From positions 1,825,369-1,889,368 of the forward strand of contig LR594585.1 in assembly GCA_901538445.1 (NCBI GenBank): a stretch of 64,000 bases of DNA. Direction: 5' to 3'. A model generated the notes under the pieces. The model had not been told where the DNA came from and made no database searches. It was given only the letters and a program-made list of their open reading frames with translations. The position numbers were made by a program, and so were the translations under genes. This document shows positions 24,450 to 32,682 of the stretch, piece after piece; the first letter of the stretch is position 1, and the number at the start of each line of letters is the position of its first letter. The DNA comes from Gemmataceae bacterium (GTDB lineage Bacteria; Planctomycetota; Planctomycetia; Gemmatales; Gemmataceae).

Positions 24450-24593
24450 TCGTTTGGGGGCGAAGTGGGCGGCGGAAGAATCTGGAAAGAAATCCGCGAA
24501 CCGCGCGAACCTGGGTGTAGAGGTCGGCGTCTGAGAGGAGTACCGCGACCGGGGTTCGCCCCGTTCCGCGTTTGCCGCCCGCGGGCCGCGCGG

Positions 24594-24622
24594 TTGCCGG
24601 GCGGCTGAAAGCGTGTTATGCT
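24594..24622 (+). promoter_or_regulatory. Candidate sigma-70 promoter with a 155-nt leader
   Basis: TTGCCG (24594-24599) and TATGCT (24617-24622) are 17 bp apart, the ideal spacing. Transcription would start near 24629, leaving a long leader before the AGGAGG-like site (GGAGGA, 24775-24780) and ATG at 24785. Confidence 0.5.
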
Positions 24623-24784
24623 CTCAGGCTCCCGGCCGAGGTGGCGACCCGAACCCGGCCCGACGAGTGGCGAACGAACCTTGTAACCCGTTTCACCCCT
24701 AACCGTTCCAGATGACCTCCTAACTTCATCCCGGGCGGCCCCTCTCGCGAGGGCGACCACCCAAACGTCCGTCGGAGGATTGCG

Positions 24785-25303
24785 ATGCTTGCGACCCTGA
24801 AGACCCTGGTGCTGAAGACCGCGACGGTGACCGGCGTGAAGCTGGTCACCCCGGCCGATCGCATCGGTCTGGGGTTCGGCGTCGCCGCGTATCCGACGGA
24901 CAACCTGTCCCAGGGGCAAATCCCAATGCCCCACAATCCGGAACCCGAACTGGTCCGGTCACGGGAAGAGTTGTCCGCACCGCAGTCGCGACAGCAACTG
25001 CACGCGGGTGGCGAAACCGTACCCCCCGGTGGTTCGGCCGGATGTCTCCCTGGTCTCACGGCGACCCGGTTCGCGCCGGCAAGTGCCTCTCCCTTAGCGG
25101 GGAGTTGGCGCGCGGCGACGCGGACGGCGGCAACAGGCGGCACCCGCGAGGGGCTACCCGTGGCCGCACCCGGCTCGGCCGACTTTTCCCGCGACCTTGG
25201 TCGATCGGACCGCTTCGGACGCGACTGCCAATCGCTCCGCCGGTTCCGCGACCTCAGAGGCGCGAAACGGGAAGTCGGCCCGGCGGCGGCAGCCGGAAAG
25301 TGA
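24785..25303 (+). CDS. Uncharacterised small ORF, probably decayed after its first 45 codons
   Basis: The ATG at 24785 has a good ribosome-binding site (CGGAGGATTGCG) and a plausible promoter upstream. The first roughly 43 codons (MLATLKTLVLKTATVTGVKL...) show the strong G/C preference at third positions seen in real genes of this window; after about position 24915 this preference collapses and the translated product becomes compositionally random. The most economical reading is a gene whose 3' part was replaced or frameshifted, or a short peptide gene in a long transcript. No family is recognised. Confidence 0.35.
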   Translation: MLATLKTLVLKTATVTGVKLVTPADRIGLGFGVAAYPTDNLSQGQIPMPHNPEPELVRSREELSAPQSRQQLHAGGETVPPGGSAGCLPGLTATRFAPASASPLAGSWRAATRTAATGGTREGLPVAAPGSADFSRDLGRSDRFGRDCQSLRRFRDLRGAKREVGPAAAAGK

Positions 25304-25774
25304 GGTGGCCCACGGCTTAACGTAACACGACCCCCGGATTGACCTCGACGGCCCGCCTGCGCGGGTCCAGATGCACAACCAGATGTCGCGTTGCGCTTTG
25401 CGCGTCGGCCACAACCAGGAAATCGAACCCAACCACGCTGGTCCCTGATCGCGTTGTCGGTGGCGTCGCCGGGTCACACGGTGCGCCGGTGTCGCGTGAC
25501 AGACGGGGTGCTCGTCGCCCCAGTCGTCCCGCGGTCCGCACCGCGCATGTGCCGCCCGAGACGGTCCCGCCTCCGCCATGACGGGCAACAGCCGCCGCGG
25601 GTAGCTCCGTACCGGTCCGCGATGACCTTCGGCCCCGATGTCGCGCCCCCCAGGGCGCGGCGCCCGAGGGGCCGGTCGCGACCGTGCGGGGGCGAACCGC
25701 CCGACCGAGAGACGCCGGCCCCCCTCCATCTGATCCTGGGGCGGGCCGCCTCCCGAGCGGACGCGCGGGCCAGC
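25304..25774. other. 471-bp stretch without a recognisable gene
   Basis: Open frames occur on both strands, but their codon usage and composition look random. The minus-strand piece around 25320-25440 reads 'VVGFDFLVVADAQSA...LVVHLDPRRRAVEV', which could be the relic of a gene; I cannot name it. Confidence 0.4.
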
Positions 25775-25810
25775 ATGACGCACACACGGGATCGGGACAG
25801 GAACCCAATC

Positions 25811-26407
25811 ATGAGCTGGAACGAGATCACCGTGCTGGTGGAGAAGGCGAAGACGGGCGACCGGGAGGCGTACGGGGAGCTGGTCGTGCGGTTCCAGAAC
25901 AGCGTCTACGCGATGGCGCTGGGCCGGGTCCGGGACCCGCTGGAGGCGCAGGAGCTGGCGCAGGACGTGTTCGTCCACGCGATGCGGAAGCTCCCGCAAC
26001 TGCGTGACCCCCGGTGCTTCGCCGGGTGGCTGCGGCGGATCACCGCCCGGATGGCGATCAACCGGCTGACCCGGAAGGGCCCACTGTTCGGGGCCGACCC
26101 GGAGGTCCTTGACGCGGTCGCCGGCCGCGAGCGGACCCCGGAGGACGCGCTGGAGGTCGGCGAGGCGGTCGAGCAGCTCAAGGAGGGGCTGGCCGAGCTG
26201 AAGCCGCTCGACCGGCAGACCCTGGAGGCGTTCTACATCCGGGGCCGGAGCCTGAAGCAGATGGCCCGGGAGTTCGAGGTCCCGACGGGGACCATCAAGC
26301 GGCGGCTGCACGTCGCCCGCCAGCGGCTCAAGGACGCGCTGGAGGCGATCGACCCGGCCCTGGCCGAGCGGTTCGCGGGCCTGGCCGGCGAGCTGGCGAC
26401 CGCCTGA
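25811..26407 (+). CDS. ECF-type RNA polymerase sigma factor
   Basis: 198 aa from the ATG at 25811; an in-frame ATG at 25775 would add 12 residues. Region 2 spans about 15-85 ('YGELVVRFQNSVYAMALGRV', 'EAQELAQDVFVHAMRKLPQL', 'FAGWLRRITARMAINRL'), and region 4 about 125-180 ('LKPLDRQTLEAFYIRGRSLK' and the helix-turn-helix 'REFEVPTGTIKRRLHVARQR'). No anti-sigma gene with a zinc-binding domain lies beside it, unlike most ECF factors; planctomycete ECF groups are often linked to kinases instead. It would direct polymerase to its own promoter class. Confidence 0.9.
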   Translation: MSWNEITVLVEKAKTGDREAYGELVVRFQNSVYAMALGRVRDPLEAQELAQDVFVHAMRKLPQLRDPRCFAGWLRRITARMAINRLTRKGPLFGADPEVLDAVAGRERTPEDALEVGEAVEQLKEGLAELKPLDRQTLEAFYIRGRSLKQMAREFEVPTGTIKRRLHVARQRLKDALEAIDPALAERFAGLAGELATA

Positions 26408-26441
26408 CGAGTTGAGCAACGATAACCCGATCCCGTGAGCG

Positions 26442-26467
26442 AACGCCGGTGGCCCGCCACCGGCGTT
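26442..26467 (+). terminator. Hairpin after the ECF sigma gene
   Basis: AACGCCGGTGGC (26442-26453) is complementary to GCCACCGGCGTT (26456-26467); with only two bases between them the innermost pair must open. It starts 35 bp after the stop codon. Confidence 0.6.
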
Positions 26468-26518
26468 TCGCGTTCGTGCGCCGCGGGTTACCATTGTGGG
26501 TAACCCGGAGGCGACCCG

Positions 26519-27277
26519 ATGCCGCTGCGCGACCACTTCCACAACCCGCTAAAAGATTATTGTCCCTGGTCGTCGGTCCACTCGAACTGGGGAACGAAGA
26601 TGGTTGATCGCCTGAACGGTGATCGGCTGTCTGAGAATTTCAGAGCACAAGCCGCGAGCCACTTCGGTGCTCAACTTGAGGCTGATATTGCGACCCTCGA
26701 ACGCAGTGAACGCGGTTCGTTGTTCGAGGACGTCAACGGTCACGACGGCGGAGTTGCAACGGCGACCAAAACCGAGGTGTATTCGCCACCGGCGGCAGTC
26801 CTTTCGGCCACGATCGAGTTCGATGACCCCGATCTCTTCGAGGTGAAAATTTTCCGCGGGTCCGGCGGCTGGGAACTCGTTGCGGTGGTTGAGTTGGTGA
26901 GTGAAGCGAACAAGGATCGCGAAGAACATCGCCAAGCGTTTGCGGTGAAGTGCGGGAGCTATCTTCAGAAGGGAATCTCCGTTGTCGTGGTCGATACCGT
27001 CACTACGTACTCCGCAAACCTGCACAACGAGTTGTGCGAACTGATTGGTGCCGCCGAACCCCTTCGTTGGTCACCGCCGAACGGCCTGTCGGTCGTTGTG
27101 TACCGTGCGAACCGGGTTGCGAACAACGGCGGAACGAGGCTGAACGTCTGGCCGTACCCGCTCGCGCTGAAGTCGCCGCTGCCGACGGTCCCGCTGTGGC
27201 TCGCGGCCGACCTCGCCGTACCGCTCGAACTCGAACTCACCTACGAGGCCGCGTGCAAGTCACTCCGCGTCGCGTGA
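26519..27277 (+). CDS. DUF4058-family protein
   Basis: 252 aa. The start 'MPLRDHFHNPL' and the central 'WELVAVVELVSEANKDREEHRQAF' followed by 'CGSYLQKGISVVVVDTVT' are the core of DUF4058, a fold with resemblance to restriction-endonuclease-like Uma2/DUF820 proteins; the E...(S/N)K arrangement matches the presumed active core. Function is unknown to me. From 26540 to 27130 the gene is clearly more A/T-rich and uses different third-position bases than its neighbours, whereas the last 50 codons return to the genome norm, suggesting acquisition. Its 3' end overlaps the convergent ferredoxin gene by 18 bp. Confidence 0.75.
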   Translation: MPLRDHFHNPLKDYCPWSSVHSNWGTKMVDRLNGDRLSENFRAQAASHFGAQLEADIATLERSERGSLFEDVNGHDGGVATATKTEVYSPPAAVLSATIEFDDPDLFEVKIFRGSGGWELVAVVELVSEANKDREEHRQAFAVKCGSYLQKGISVVVVDTVTTYSANLHNELCELIGAAEPLRWSPPNGLSVVVYRANRVANNGGTRLNVWPYPLALKSPLPTVPLWLAADLAVPLELELTYEAACKSLRVA

Positions 27278-27466
27278 CGCGAGCGTGATCGCGTCGGCGG
27301 GGCACACGGTCGCGCACGCGGCGCACTCGACGCAGTCGAGGGGCCGCGGGAGCCAGGGGAGGCGGCCGGCCATTTCCAGGCACTTCGTCGGGCACACGGC
27401 CACGCAGTCGCCGCAGCCCGTGCAGCGGGCGGCGCTCACCACCGGCAGTTCCGCGAGCGCGTTCAC
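27260..27466 (-). CDS. Small 2[4Fe-4S] ferredoxin-like protein
   Basis: 68 aa from a GTG at 27466 whose bases overlap the upstream stop (GTGA). Two complete iron-sulfur motifs are visible: CTGCGDCVAVCP (residues 15-26) and CVECAACATVCP (45-56). Both clusters should be [4Fe-4S]; the protein is cytoplasmic. The overlapping start implies translation coupled to the receiver gene just before it, so it probably serves in the same response pathway as an electron carrier or redox sensor. No oxidoreductase that would use it is adjacent. Confidence 0.88.
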   Translation of the reverse strand: MNALAELPVVSAARCTGCGDCVAVCPTKCLEMAGRLPWLPRPLDCVECAACATVCPADAITLASRDAE

Positions 27467-27948
27467 GGGTCCACGTCCTCGTCGGCCAGGTCGATCACGC
27501 CGCTCGACGGCCGCGGGGCCGGGAGCGCGGCCGCGGCGTCGCCGCCGACCACGCGGCGCACCGCGGCCGTGAGCAGTCCGCTCACCACGTCTTCCAGCAC
27601 CGGCTTCGTCAGCGGCGGGAACAGCACGTACCGCGCCCCGAGGTCGAGGAGCGCCGCGGTCCACGCGGCCCGGTCGGCGTCCGGGAGCTTCGAGTCGGCG
27701 ACCGCGACCACCGGCACGTCGGGCGCGAGCCGGTGCGCGTCGGCGATCAGCGCGAGCGACGGGTGGGCGTCGTTGTGCGGGTCGAACTGCACGAGCAGCA
27801 CCGCCGGCGACCGCTCGCGGGTGAGTGACAGTGCGGTGTCAACGCTCCGGGTCGGCCGGACCAGCCAGCGGCTCTCGGCGGCCAGTTCGCGGAGCTGCCG
27901 GGCGAGCCACCCGTCGAGTTCGAGGACGATCACGCGCGGCGACTTCAT
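27463..27948 (-). CDS. Receiver-domain-like regulator
   Basis: 161 aa, ATG at 27948. The fold order of a response-regulator receiver is visible: 'RVIVLELDGWLARQLRELA' (first strand and helix; the acidic pair has become ELD), 'AVLLVQFDPHND' (presumed phospho-acceptor strand), 'VPVVAVADSKL' and 'RYVLFPPLTKPVLEDVV' (the KP of the last strand is kept). A 35-residue tail rich in Ala/Pro/Asp follows and no output domain is present. It shares a 4-bp ATGA overlap with the regulator gene upstream and a GTGA overlap with the ferredoxin gene downstream. Confidence 0.78.
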   Translation of the reverse strand: MKSPRVIVLELDGWLARQLRELAAESRWLVRPTRSVDTALSLTRERSPAVLLVQFDPHNDAHPSLALIADAHRLAPDVPVVAVADSKLPDADRAAWTAALLDLGARYVLFPPLTKPVLEDVVSGLLTAAVRRVVGGDAAAALPAPRPSSGVIDLADEDVDP

Positions 27949-29300
27949 GGGACCGCCCCCGCGTCGCCCGGCTTCGCGAGTCCGAGCGCGTCGATGCGGC
28001 GGCCGAGTCGCGTGCGGAAGATGCCGAGCAGCTCCGCGGCCTTTCCCTGGTGGTTGTTCGCCCTGCGCAGCGCCACCTCGATGAGCCGCTTCTCGACGGC
28101 TTCGAGGATCGGGTCGAGAGCGAGCGACTTCGGCGGAACGGGCGGCGCCGCGATGCCGGCCCGTTCGCGCATCACCCGTGGGAGGTGCTCGGGCTTCACC
28201 GTTCCGCCCGCCTCGCTCGCGGCATCGGCGAGCACGTCGGCCAGTTCGCGGAGGTTCGCACGCCACGGTTGAACGAGCAGCACGTCGAAGGTCTCGGGGG
28301 CGACCACCGCACCGGGCACGAGGCGCGACGCGAACCGCGGGAGGTCGGCGAGTCTATCGCGGAGCGGCGGCACGGTGACTTCGAGCACCGAGAGCGCCGT
28401 GTGGAAGTCCGCGACGAGCTTGCCCTCGGCGACCTGCTCGGCGGCGGTGCGCGTCGAGCCCGAGACGAGCCGCGGCGCGTTCGGCGCGTCCTGAAGGAAG
28501 ACGTCGGCGAACCGCTGTTGGAGGTCACGCGGCAGCGCGGCCGGTTCCTTGAGGTACAGCGTGCCGACGGCGTCGGCGCTCAGCACCCCGCCGTGGCCGA
28601 AGAGCAGGCTGTCGATCAGGTACGGCTGGAGTCCGGCGCAATCGAGGCACACGAACGCCGCGCCCTTGCGCCGGCCGGCGTGGTGAACGACGCGGGCCGC
28701 GGTCTCCTTCCCGGTGCCGGGCTCGCCGAGCAACCACAGCGGCGCGGCGGACTCGGCCGCGTGCTGCAACTGCGCGAGCAGCCGCACCGACGCGGGCGAC
28801 GTGCCGGAGAACAGGTCGAGGCGGAAGTGGTCGGCGTGCTTCTCGCGGAGCGCCGCGATCTCGGCCGGCACGCGCCGCGCGCCCGCAGTCGCCCCTTCAC
28901 TCACGACCGTGATGAACCCGACGGTGCCGAACAGCTTGTCTTCGCCCGCGAGCGGCTGAAAGGTGACGTCCCACCACGGCGGCCCCGTGCGGGTGGTCGG
29001 CGCGACGCGGCGGACGCGGTCCGGTTTGCCGTCGCGCGCCTCGGGCGTCGGGGCGAGTGCGGCGGCGAGCGGCGAGCTGTGCCGGCGGTCGGAGCAGACC
29101 ATCCCGAGCGCGTCGGCGAGCTTCACGCCGATGAGCGCCTCGCACGCGGGGTTCGCGTACCGCAGCCGGCGGTCCCGGCCGAGCACGAACACCGGCGTGG
29201 TCGCGTGCTGGAAGAACGCCCGCCACGCGAACGACTTCGACCCGCGGGGTCGGCCGGTGCGGTGCGGCTCGGTCGGCTCGGCCATCGGTGGACCCGTCAC
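27945..29300 (-). CDS. PAS / AAA+ / Fis-type regulator of the NtrC family that lacks the sigma-54 contact loop
   Basis: 451 aa. A PAS domain (about 25-135, 'TPVFVLGRDRRLRYANPACE') is followed by an AAA+ domain (about 160-390) and a C-terminal Fis helix-turn-helix (405-445, 'ALRRANNHQGKAAELLGIFR'). Walker A is intact (GEPGTGKET, 192-200). The stretch after 'DSLLFGHGG' jumps directly to 'GTLYLKE', so the L1 loop with the GAFTGA motif is deleted and the Walker B Asp is Lys (K251). It should not be able to remodel sigma-54 holoenzyme, and ATP hydrolysis is doubtful. It heads the three-gene operon. An ATG at 29285 is an alternative start. Confidence 0.85.
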   Translation of the reverse strand: MTGPPMAEPTEPHRTGRPRGSKSFAWRAFFQHATTPVFVLGRDRRLRYANPACEALIGVKLADALGMVCSDRRHSSPLAAALAPTPEARDGKPDRVRRVAPTTRTGPPWWDVTFQPLAGEDKLFGTVGFITVVSEGATAGARRVPAEIAALREKHADHFRLDLFSGTSPASVRLLAQLQHAAESAAPLWLLGEPGTGKETAARVVHHAGRRKGAAFVCLDCAGLQPYLIDSLLFGHGGVLSADAVGTLYLKEPAALPRDLQQRFADVFLQDAPNAPRLVSGSTRTAAEQVAEGKLVADFHTALSVLEVTVPPLRDRLADLPRFASRLVPGAVVAPETFDVLLVQPWRANLRELADVLADAASEAGGTVKPEHLPRVMRERAGIAAPPVPPKSLALDPILEAVEKRLIEVALRRANNHQGKAAELLGIFRTRLGRRIDALGLAKPGDAGAVP

Positions 29301-29314
29301 GGGTGCGGGGCGTC

Positions 29315-29449
29315 ACCCTCTCCCCTTGCGGGAGAGGGTGACGCGAGTCCGCGAGCGGCGGGTGAGGGGTGGAACCTCCCGAGGTGCAGAGGCGTCACCC
29401 CTCACCCGGCCGCGAGGCGCGGCCGCCCTCTCCCACAAGGGGAGAGGGC
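29315..29449. repeat. Inverted repeat, family 2, copy B
   Basis: Arms ACCCTCTCCCCTTGCGGGAG (29315 onward) and the complement ending at 29449 (CACAAGGGGAGAGGGC) enclose a second pair, GGCGGGTGAGGGGTGG and ACCCCTCACCCGGCC. The arms differ from copy A by CTTGCGG versus GCCGCGG, matched on the other side. It lies between divergent regulator and sulfatase genes. Confidence 0.88.
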
Positions 29450-29713
29450 AATGCAGCAATCCCAGTCGATTGTACCGCACCGTCGGCCGGCGCGCTCGGG
29501 GCCGGCGTCGGCTTCGGCTTCCGGCGCGACTCGGGCTCGATCCCGCAGCAACTCTGGGTCGCGGCGATCCACTCTTCGAGGGTGATCTCCTCGGGTTCCG
29601 GCTCGGGCGCGGGCGGCTCCGTCACGGCGAATCCTCGGTACTGCGGCGGCGGCTCCGGGTTAATATACCCCGGCGACTGCCCGCTGCCCGTTGCCGCCCC
29701 AAAAGGATTCGTC

Positions 29714-31132
29714 ATGCTCCGCACCCTCTCCGCGCTGCTCCTGCTCGCGCTGTGCTCGCCGCCCGCCCGTGCCGCCGACGCCGAGCGGCCGCCGAACGTC
29801 GTGTTCATCCTCGCGGACGACCTCGGGTGCTTCGAACTCGGGTGCTACGGCCAGAAGCTCATCAAGACGCCGAACATCGACAAGCTCGCCGAGGGCGGGA
29901 TGCGGTTCACGCACTTCTACTCCGGGTGCCCGGTGTGCGCCCCGTCGCGGTGCGCCCTGATGACGGGCAAGCACATGGGCCACGCGACGATCCGCGACAA
30001 CAAGGCGACCCCGCCCGAGGGGCAGCACCCCATCCGTGCGGAGGACGTGACGGTCACGGAGCTGCTCAAGGCGAAGGGGTACGCGACCGGCGCGATGGGC
30101 AAGTGGGGGCTCGGCATGTGGGACACCACCGGCAGCCCGCTGAAGCACGGGTTCGACCTCTTCTACGGCTACAACTGCCAGTCGCACGCGCACACCCACT
30201 ACCCGAAGTACCTCTACCGCAACGACACGCGAATCGACCTGAAGGACAACGACGGCAAGACCGGCACGCAGTTCACGCAGGACCTGTTCGAGGCCGAGGC
30301 GCTCGCGTTCCTGGACAAGAACAAGGCCACGCCGTTCTTCCTGTACCTGCCGTTCACGGTGCCGCACGTCGCGGTGCAGGTGCCCGAGGACGCGCTCGCC
30401 GAGTACAAGGGGAAGCTCGGCGACGACCCGGCCTACGACGGCAAGAAGGGGTACCAGCCGCACCCGGCCCCGCACGCGGGTTACGCCGCGATGGTGACCC
30501 GCATGGACCGCACCGTCGGCCGCGTCGTCGAGAAGCTCAAGGAGCTGAAGCTCGACGGCAACACGCTCGTGATCTTCACCAGCGACAACGGCCCGACGCA
30601 CAACGTCGGCGGGGCCGACTCGGACTTCTTCAAGTCGGCCGGCACCCTCCGCGGCCTCAAGGGGAGCGTGTACGAGGGCGGCATCCGCGTGCCGTTCATC
30701 GCGAGCTGGCCGGGCAAGATCAAGCCCGGCACCGTGAGCGACGAGCGGTTCTACTTCCCGGACGTGCTGCCGACGCTGTGCGAGATCACCGGCGCGAAGC
30801 CGCCCGCGGGGATCGACGGTGTGAGCTTCTGGCCCACGCTGAGCGGCACCGGGAAGCAGGCCCCGCACGAGTTCCTGTACTGGGAGTTCCCGGGCTACGG
30901 CGGCCAGCAGGCGGTGATCGCGGGGAACTGGAAGGCCGTGCGGCAGGCGCTCGGCAAGGGCGTCGTGAGGACCGAACTGTACGACCTCGCCAAGGACGAA
31001 TCGGAGACGACCGACGTCGCCGACAAGAACCCGGAGGTGCTGGCCCGGTTGGAGAAGATCATGAAGGAGCAGCACGCCCCGAGCGCAGTGTTCCCGCTGC
31101 AAACGATCGACGGACCGCCGAAGAAGAAGTAG
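29714..31132 (+). CDS. Secreted type I sulfatase (arylsulfatase A-like)
   Basis: 472 aa from ATG 29714 with a clear signal peptide ('LSALLLLALCSPPARA'). 'VVFILADDLGCFELGCYG' supplies the metal Asp pair, C75-A-P-S-R is the formylglycine site, followed by 'ALMTGKHMGHATIR', 'GAMGKWGLGMWDT' and 'VIFTSDNGPTHNVGG'. 'IRVPFIASWPGKIKPG' and 'NWKAVRQALGKG' complete the N- and C-domains. Length fits the family with no extra module. It has its own upstream region after repeat copy B and ends before a convergent gene. Likely substrate: sulfated polysaccharide, by lineage habit rather than evidence in the sequence. Confidence 0.9.
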   Translation: MLRTLSALLLLALCSPPARAADAERPPNVVFILADDLGCFELGCYGQKLIKTPNIDKLAEGGMRFTHFYSGCPVCAPSRCALMTGKHMGHATIRDNKATPPEGQHPIRAEDVTVTELLKAKGYATGAMGKWGLGMWDTTGSPLKHGFDLFYGYNCQSHAHTHYPKYLYRNDTRIDLKDNDGKTGTQFTQDLFEAEALAFLDKNKATPFFLYLPFTVPHVAVQVPEDALAEYKGKLGDDPAYDGKKGYQPHPAPHAGYAAMVTRMDRTVGRVVEKLKELKLDGNTLVIFTSDNGPTHNVGGADSDFFKSAGTLRGLKGSVYEGGIRVPFIASWPGKIKPGTVSDERFYFPDVLPTLCEITGAKPPAGIDGVSFWPTLSGTGKQAPHEFLYWEFPGYGGQQAVIAGNWKAVRQALGKGVVRTELYDLAKDESETTDVADKNPEVLARLEKIMKEQHAPSAVFPLQTIDGPPKKK

Positions 31133-31191
31133 CGCCCGGGGGCCGGCCACGGTGTGCGAGCAACGCGCGCCCGTGGTCGGGCGCGCACGCG

Positions 31192-32496
31192 CTACCGGAT
31201 CACCTTGCGGCTGAACGCGACGATGAACAGGCCGAACAGCAGCGTGCCGAGGACGCTCTCGACCATGACCGGCACGTTCATCCACCCCTTCGCGATCTCG
31301 CGGATGCCGCCCATGCCGGACGTGAACACCGACACGCTCGTGATGAGCCCGATCATCACCCGGTTGCTCGGGTCGGTCACCTCGGCGTCGGGGAACGGCT
31401 TCTTCTCGGCGTGGAACTCCTCGACCCCCAGGCCGTAGAGCAGCGCGAACCCGAGGATGATGACGACCGCCATCCGCACTGCCCGCGCCGGGTTCGTGCC
31501 GTACCCGCACCCGACGTCGAGGAACAACCAGTCGCAGAACCGCCGCACCTTCGTCCACGGGCGGTTCCAGATCGCCCGGGTCGCGAGCCGCTGGTTCACC
31601 TTGAACCGGTAGAACGCCCAGTCCTCGGCGTTGAACCGGTGCTGCCCCTGGTAGCACTTCTTGAGCAGGCCGTACTCGTGCATCGCGTGCTCGTGCTGGC
31701 CGGCCAGTTCGCTCGCGAGCCGGCCCTCGACCTGCTCCGGGCGCACGAGCAGCCGCTCGGCGACCGCGTTGCCGAACGCGAACCGCATCTCCGGCCCCTG
31801 CTCGATCGCCTCCAGGTACGCGAAGTCGTGGAGCTTGGCCTTCGACACGTCGAGGAGCCGCTCGAACCGGCACCCGTCGACCTGGAACTTCTTGCACACC
31901 GTGGCCCCGCGGAGCAGGAAGTCCCCGGCGAACGTGCAGCCCCCGAAGATCAGCCCCTGGTCGGCGTGGACGCTGCGGAAGTCGGCCTCCTGGAGGAACC
32001 CGCACGCCTTGAACTCGCCCCAGCACTCGAGCCGGGCCTCCCACCAGCTCACCTTCTGGCGGAACTCGCACTTCTCAAACATCGCCTTGCCGCGGAACTC
32101 GGCCCCGCTGAAGAACGCCTTCCCGTGGACCGTGAGCTGGGAGAACATGGCCTTGTTCACGGTGCTGCCGTTCAGGCCGAAGGTGCCCTCGACGGTGACC
32201 GGCTTGCCGAACACCGGCCGGTCGAGCGAGCACCCGACGAACGACAGGTTGCTCTTGAACGTCGCCGCCCCGACCTCCAGTTGCACGAGGGTGCAGTTCT
32301 TGAACGCGACGGCCGCCGGGAACTCGCCCCGGAGCTTGAGCCGGCGCACGCGGACGTTCTCGACCGGCTTGCCGGCGGCGATCAGCGCGAGCACGTCGGC
32401 GGTCGTCGCCTCGGGCCGGGTGTCGGCGTGCCCGTTCCGGCCCGGGGCGTGGACCTCGGGCGTCGGGTCGTCGGTCGTCGCAACGTCGTCGGACAT
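31192..32496 (-). CDS. Pentapeptide-repeat protein fused to a two-helix channel-like membrane domain
   Basis: 434 aa. After a polar N-terminus (1-50), residues 55-245 are degenerate pentapeptide or beta-helix repeats (F/C every fifth residue: 'AVAFKNCTLVQLEVGAATFK', 'AFFSGAEFRGKAMFEKCEF'). A helical linker (250-320) leads to two hydrophobic segments, 'AVRMAVVIILGFALLYGLGV' and 'VESVLGTLLFGLFIVAFSRK', separated by a re-entrant-like loop 'ITSVSVFTSGMGGIREI'. This resembles the pore part of ion-channel-2 proteins fused to pentapeptide repeats, but the K+ filter TVGYG is absent, so ion selectivity or even channel function is uncertain. Confidence 0.75.
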   Translation of the reverse strand: MSDDVATTDDPTPEVHAPGRNGHADTRPEATTADVLALIAAGKPVENVRVRRLKLRGEFPAAVAFKNCTLVQLEVGAATFKSNLSFVGCSLDRPVFGKPVTVEGTFGLNGSTVNKAMFSQLTVHGKAFFSGAEFRGKAMFEKCEFRQKVSWWEARLECWGEFKACGFLQEADFRSVHADQGLIFGGCTFAGDFLLRGATVCKKFQVDGCRFERLLDVSKAKLHDFAYLEAIEQGPEMRFAFGNAVAERLLVRPEQVEGRLASELAGQHEHAMHEYGLLKKCYQGQHRFNAEDWAFYRFKVNQRLATRAIWNRPWTKVRRFCDWLFLDVGCGYGTNPARAVRMAVVIILGFALLYGLGVEEFHAEKKPFPDAEVTDPSNRVMIGLITSVSVFTSGMGGIREIAKGWMNVPVMVESVLGTLLFGLFIVAFSRKVIR

Positions 32497-32556
32497 CGGG
32501 CACCTGTTGTGTGGAGGCGAGCGGCGCGAGCCCGCCGGTTGCGTTTCCTGCTTACA

Positions 32557-32638
32557 GGCGAGCGGGGACGTGAGTCCCCCGGTGGAATCTCATTGTGGGT
32601 TGGAGTTCCAACCGGGGGACTCACGTCCCCCGCTCGCC
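32557..32638. repeat. Palindromic repeat, family 3, intact copy
   Basis: GGCGAGCGGGGACGTGAGTC followed by CCCCGGTGGA at the left is answered by CCAACCGGGGGACTCACGTC and CCCCGCTCGCC at the right, forming a long hairpin. The same left half occurs at 62736, where the right half is cut by an IS. Confidence 0.88.
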
Positions 32639-32682
32639 AAGAGTTCACCGGCGGGCTTCCGCCGCGCCGCTCGCCGTCGTGC

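Noticed and set aside
25317..25808. Minus-strand frame before the sigma factor gene
   Set aside because: The composition looks random apart from the last 40 residues; not enough to call a gene, noted only as a possible relic.
29300..29713. Upstream extension of the sulfatase frame at 29714
   Set aside because: It would translate the family-2 inverted repeat; the signal peptide starts at ATG 29714.
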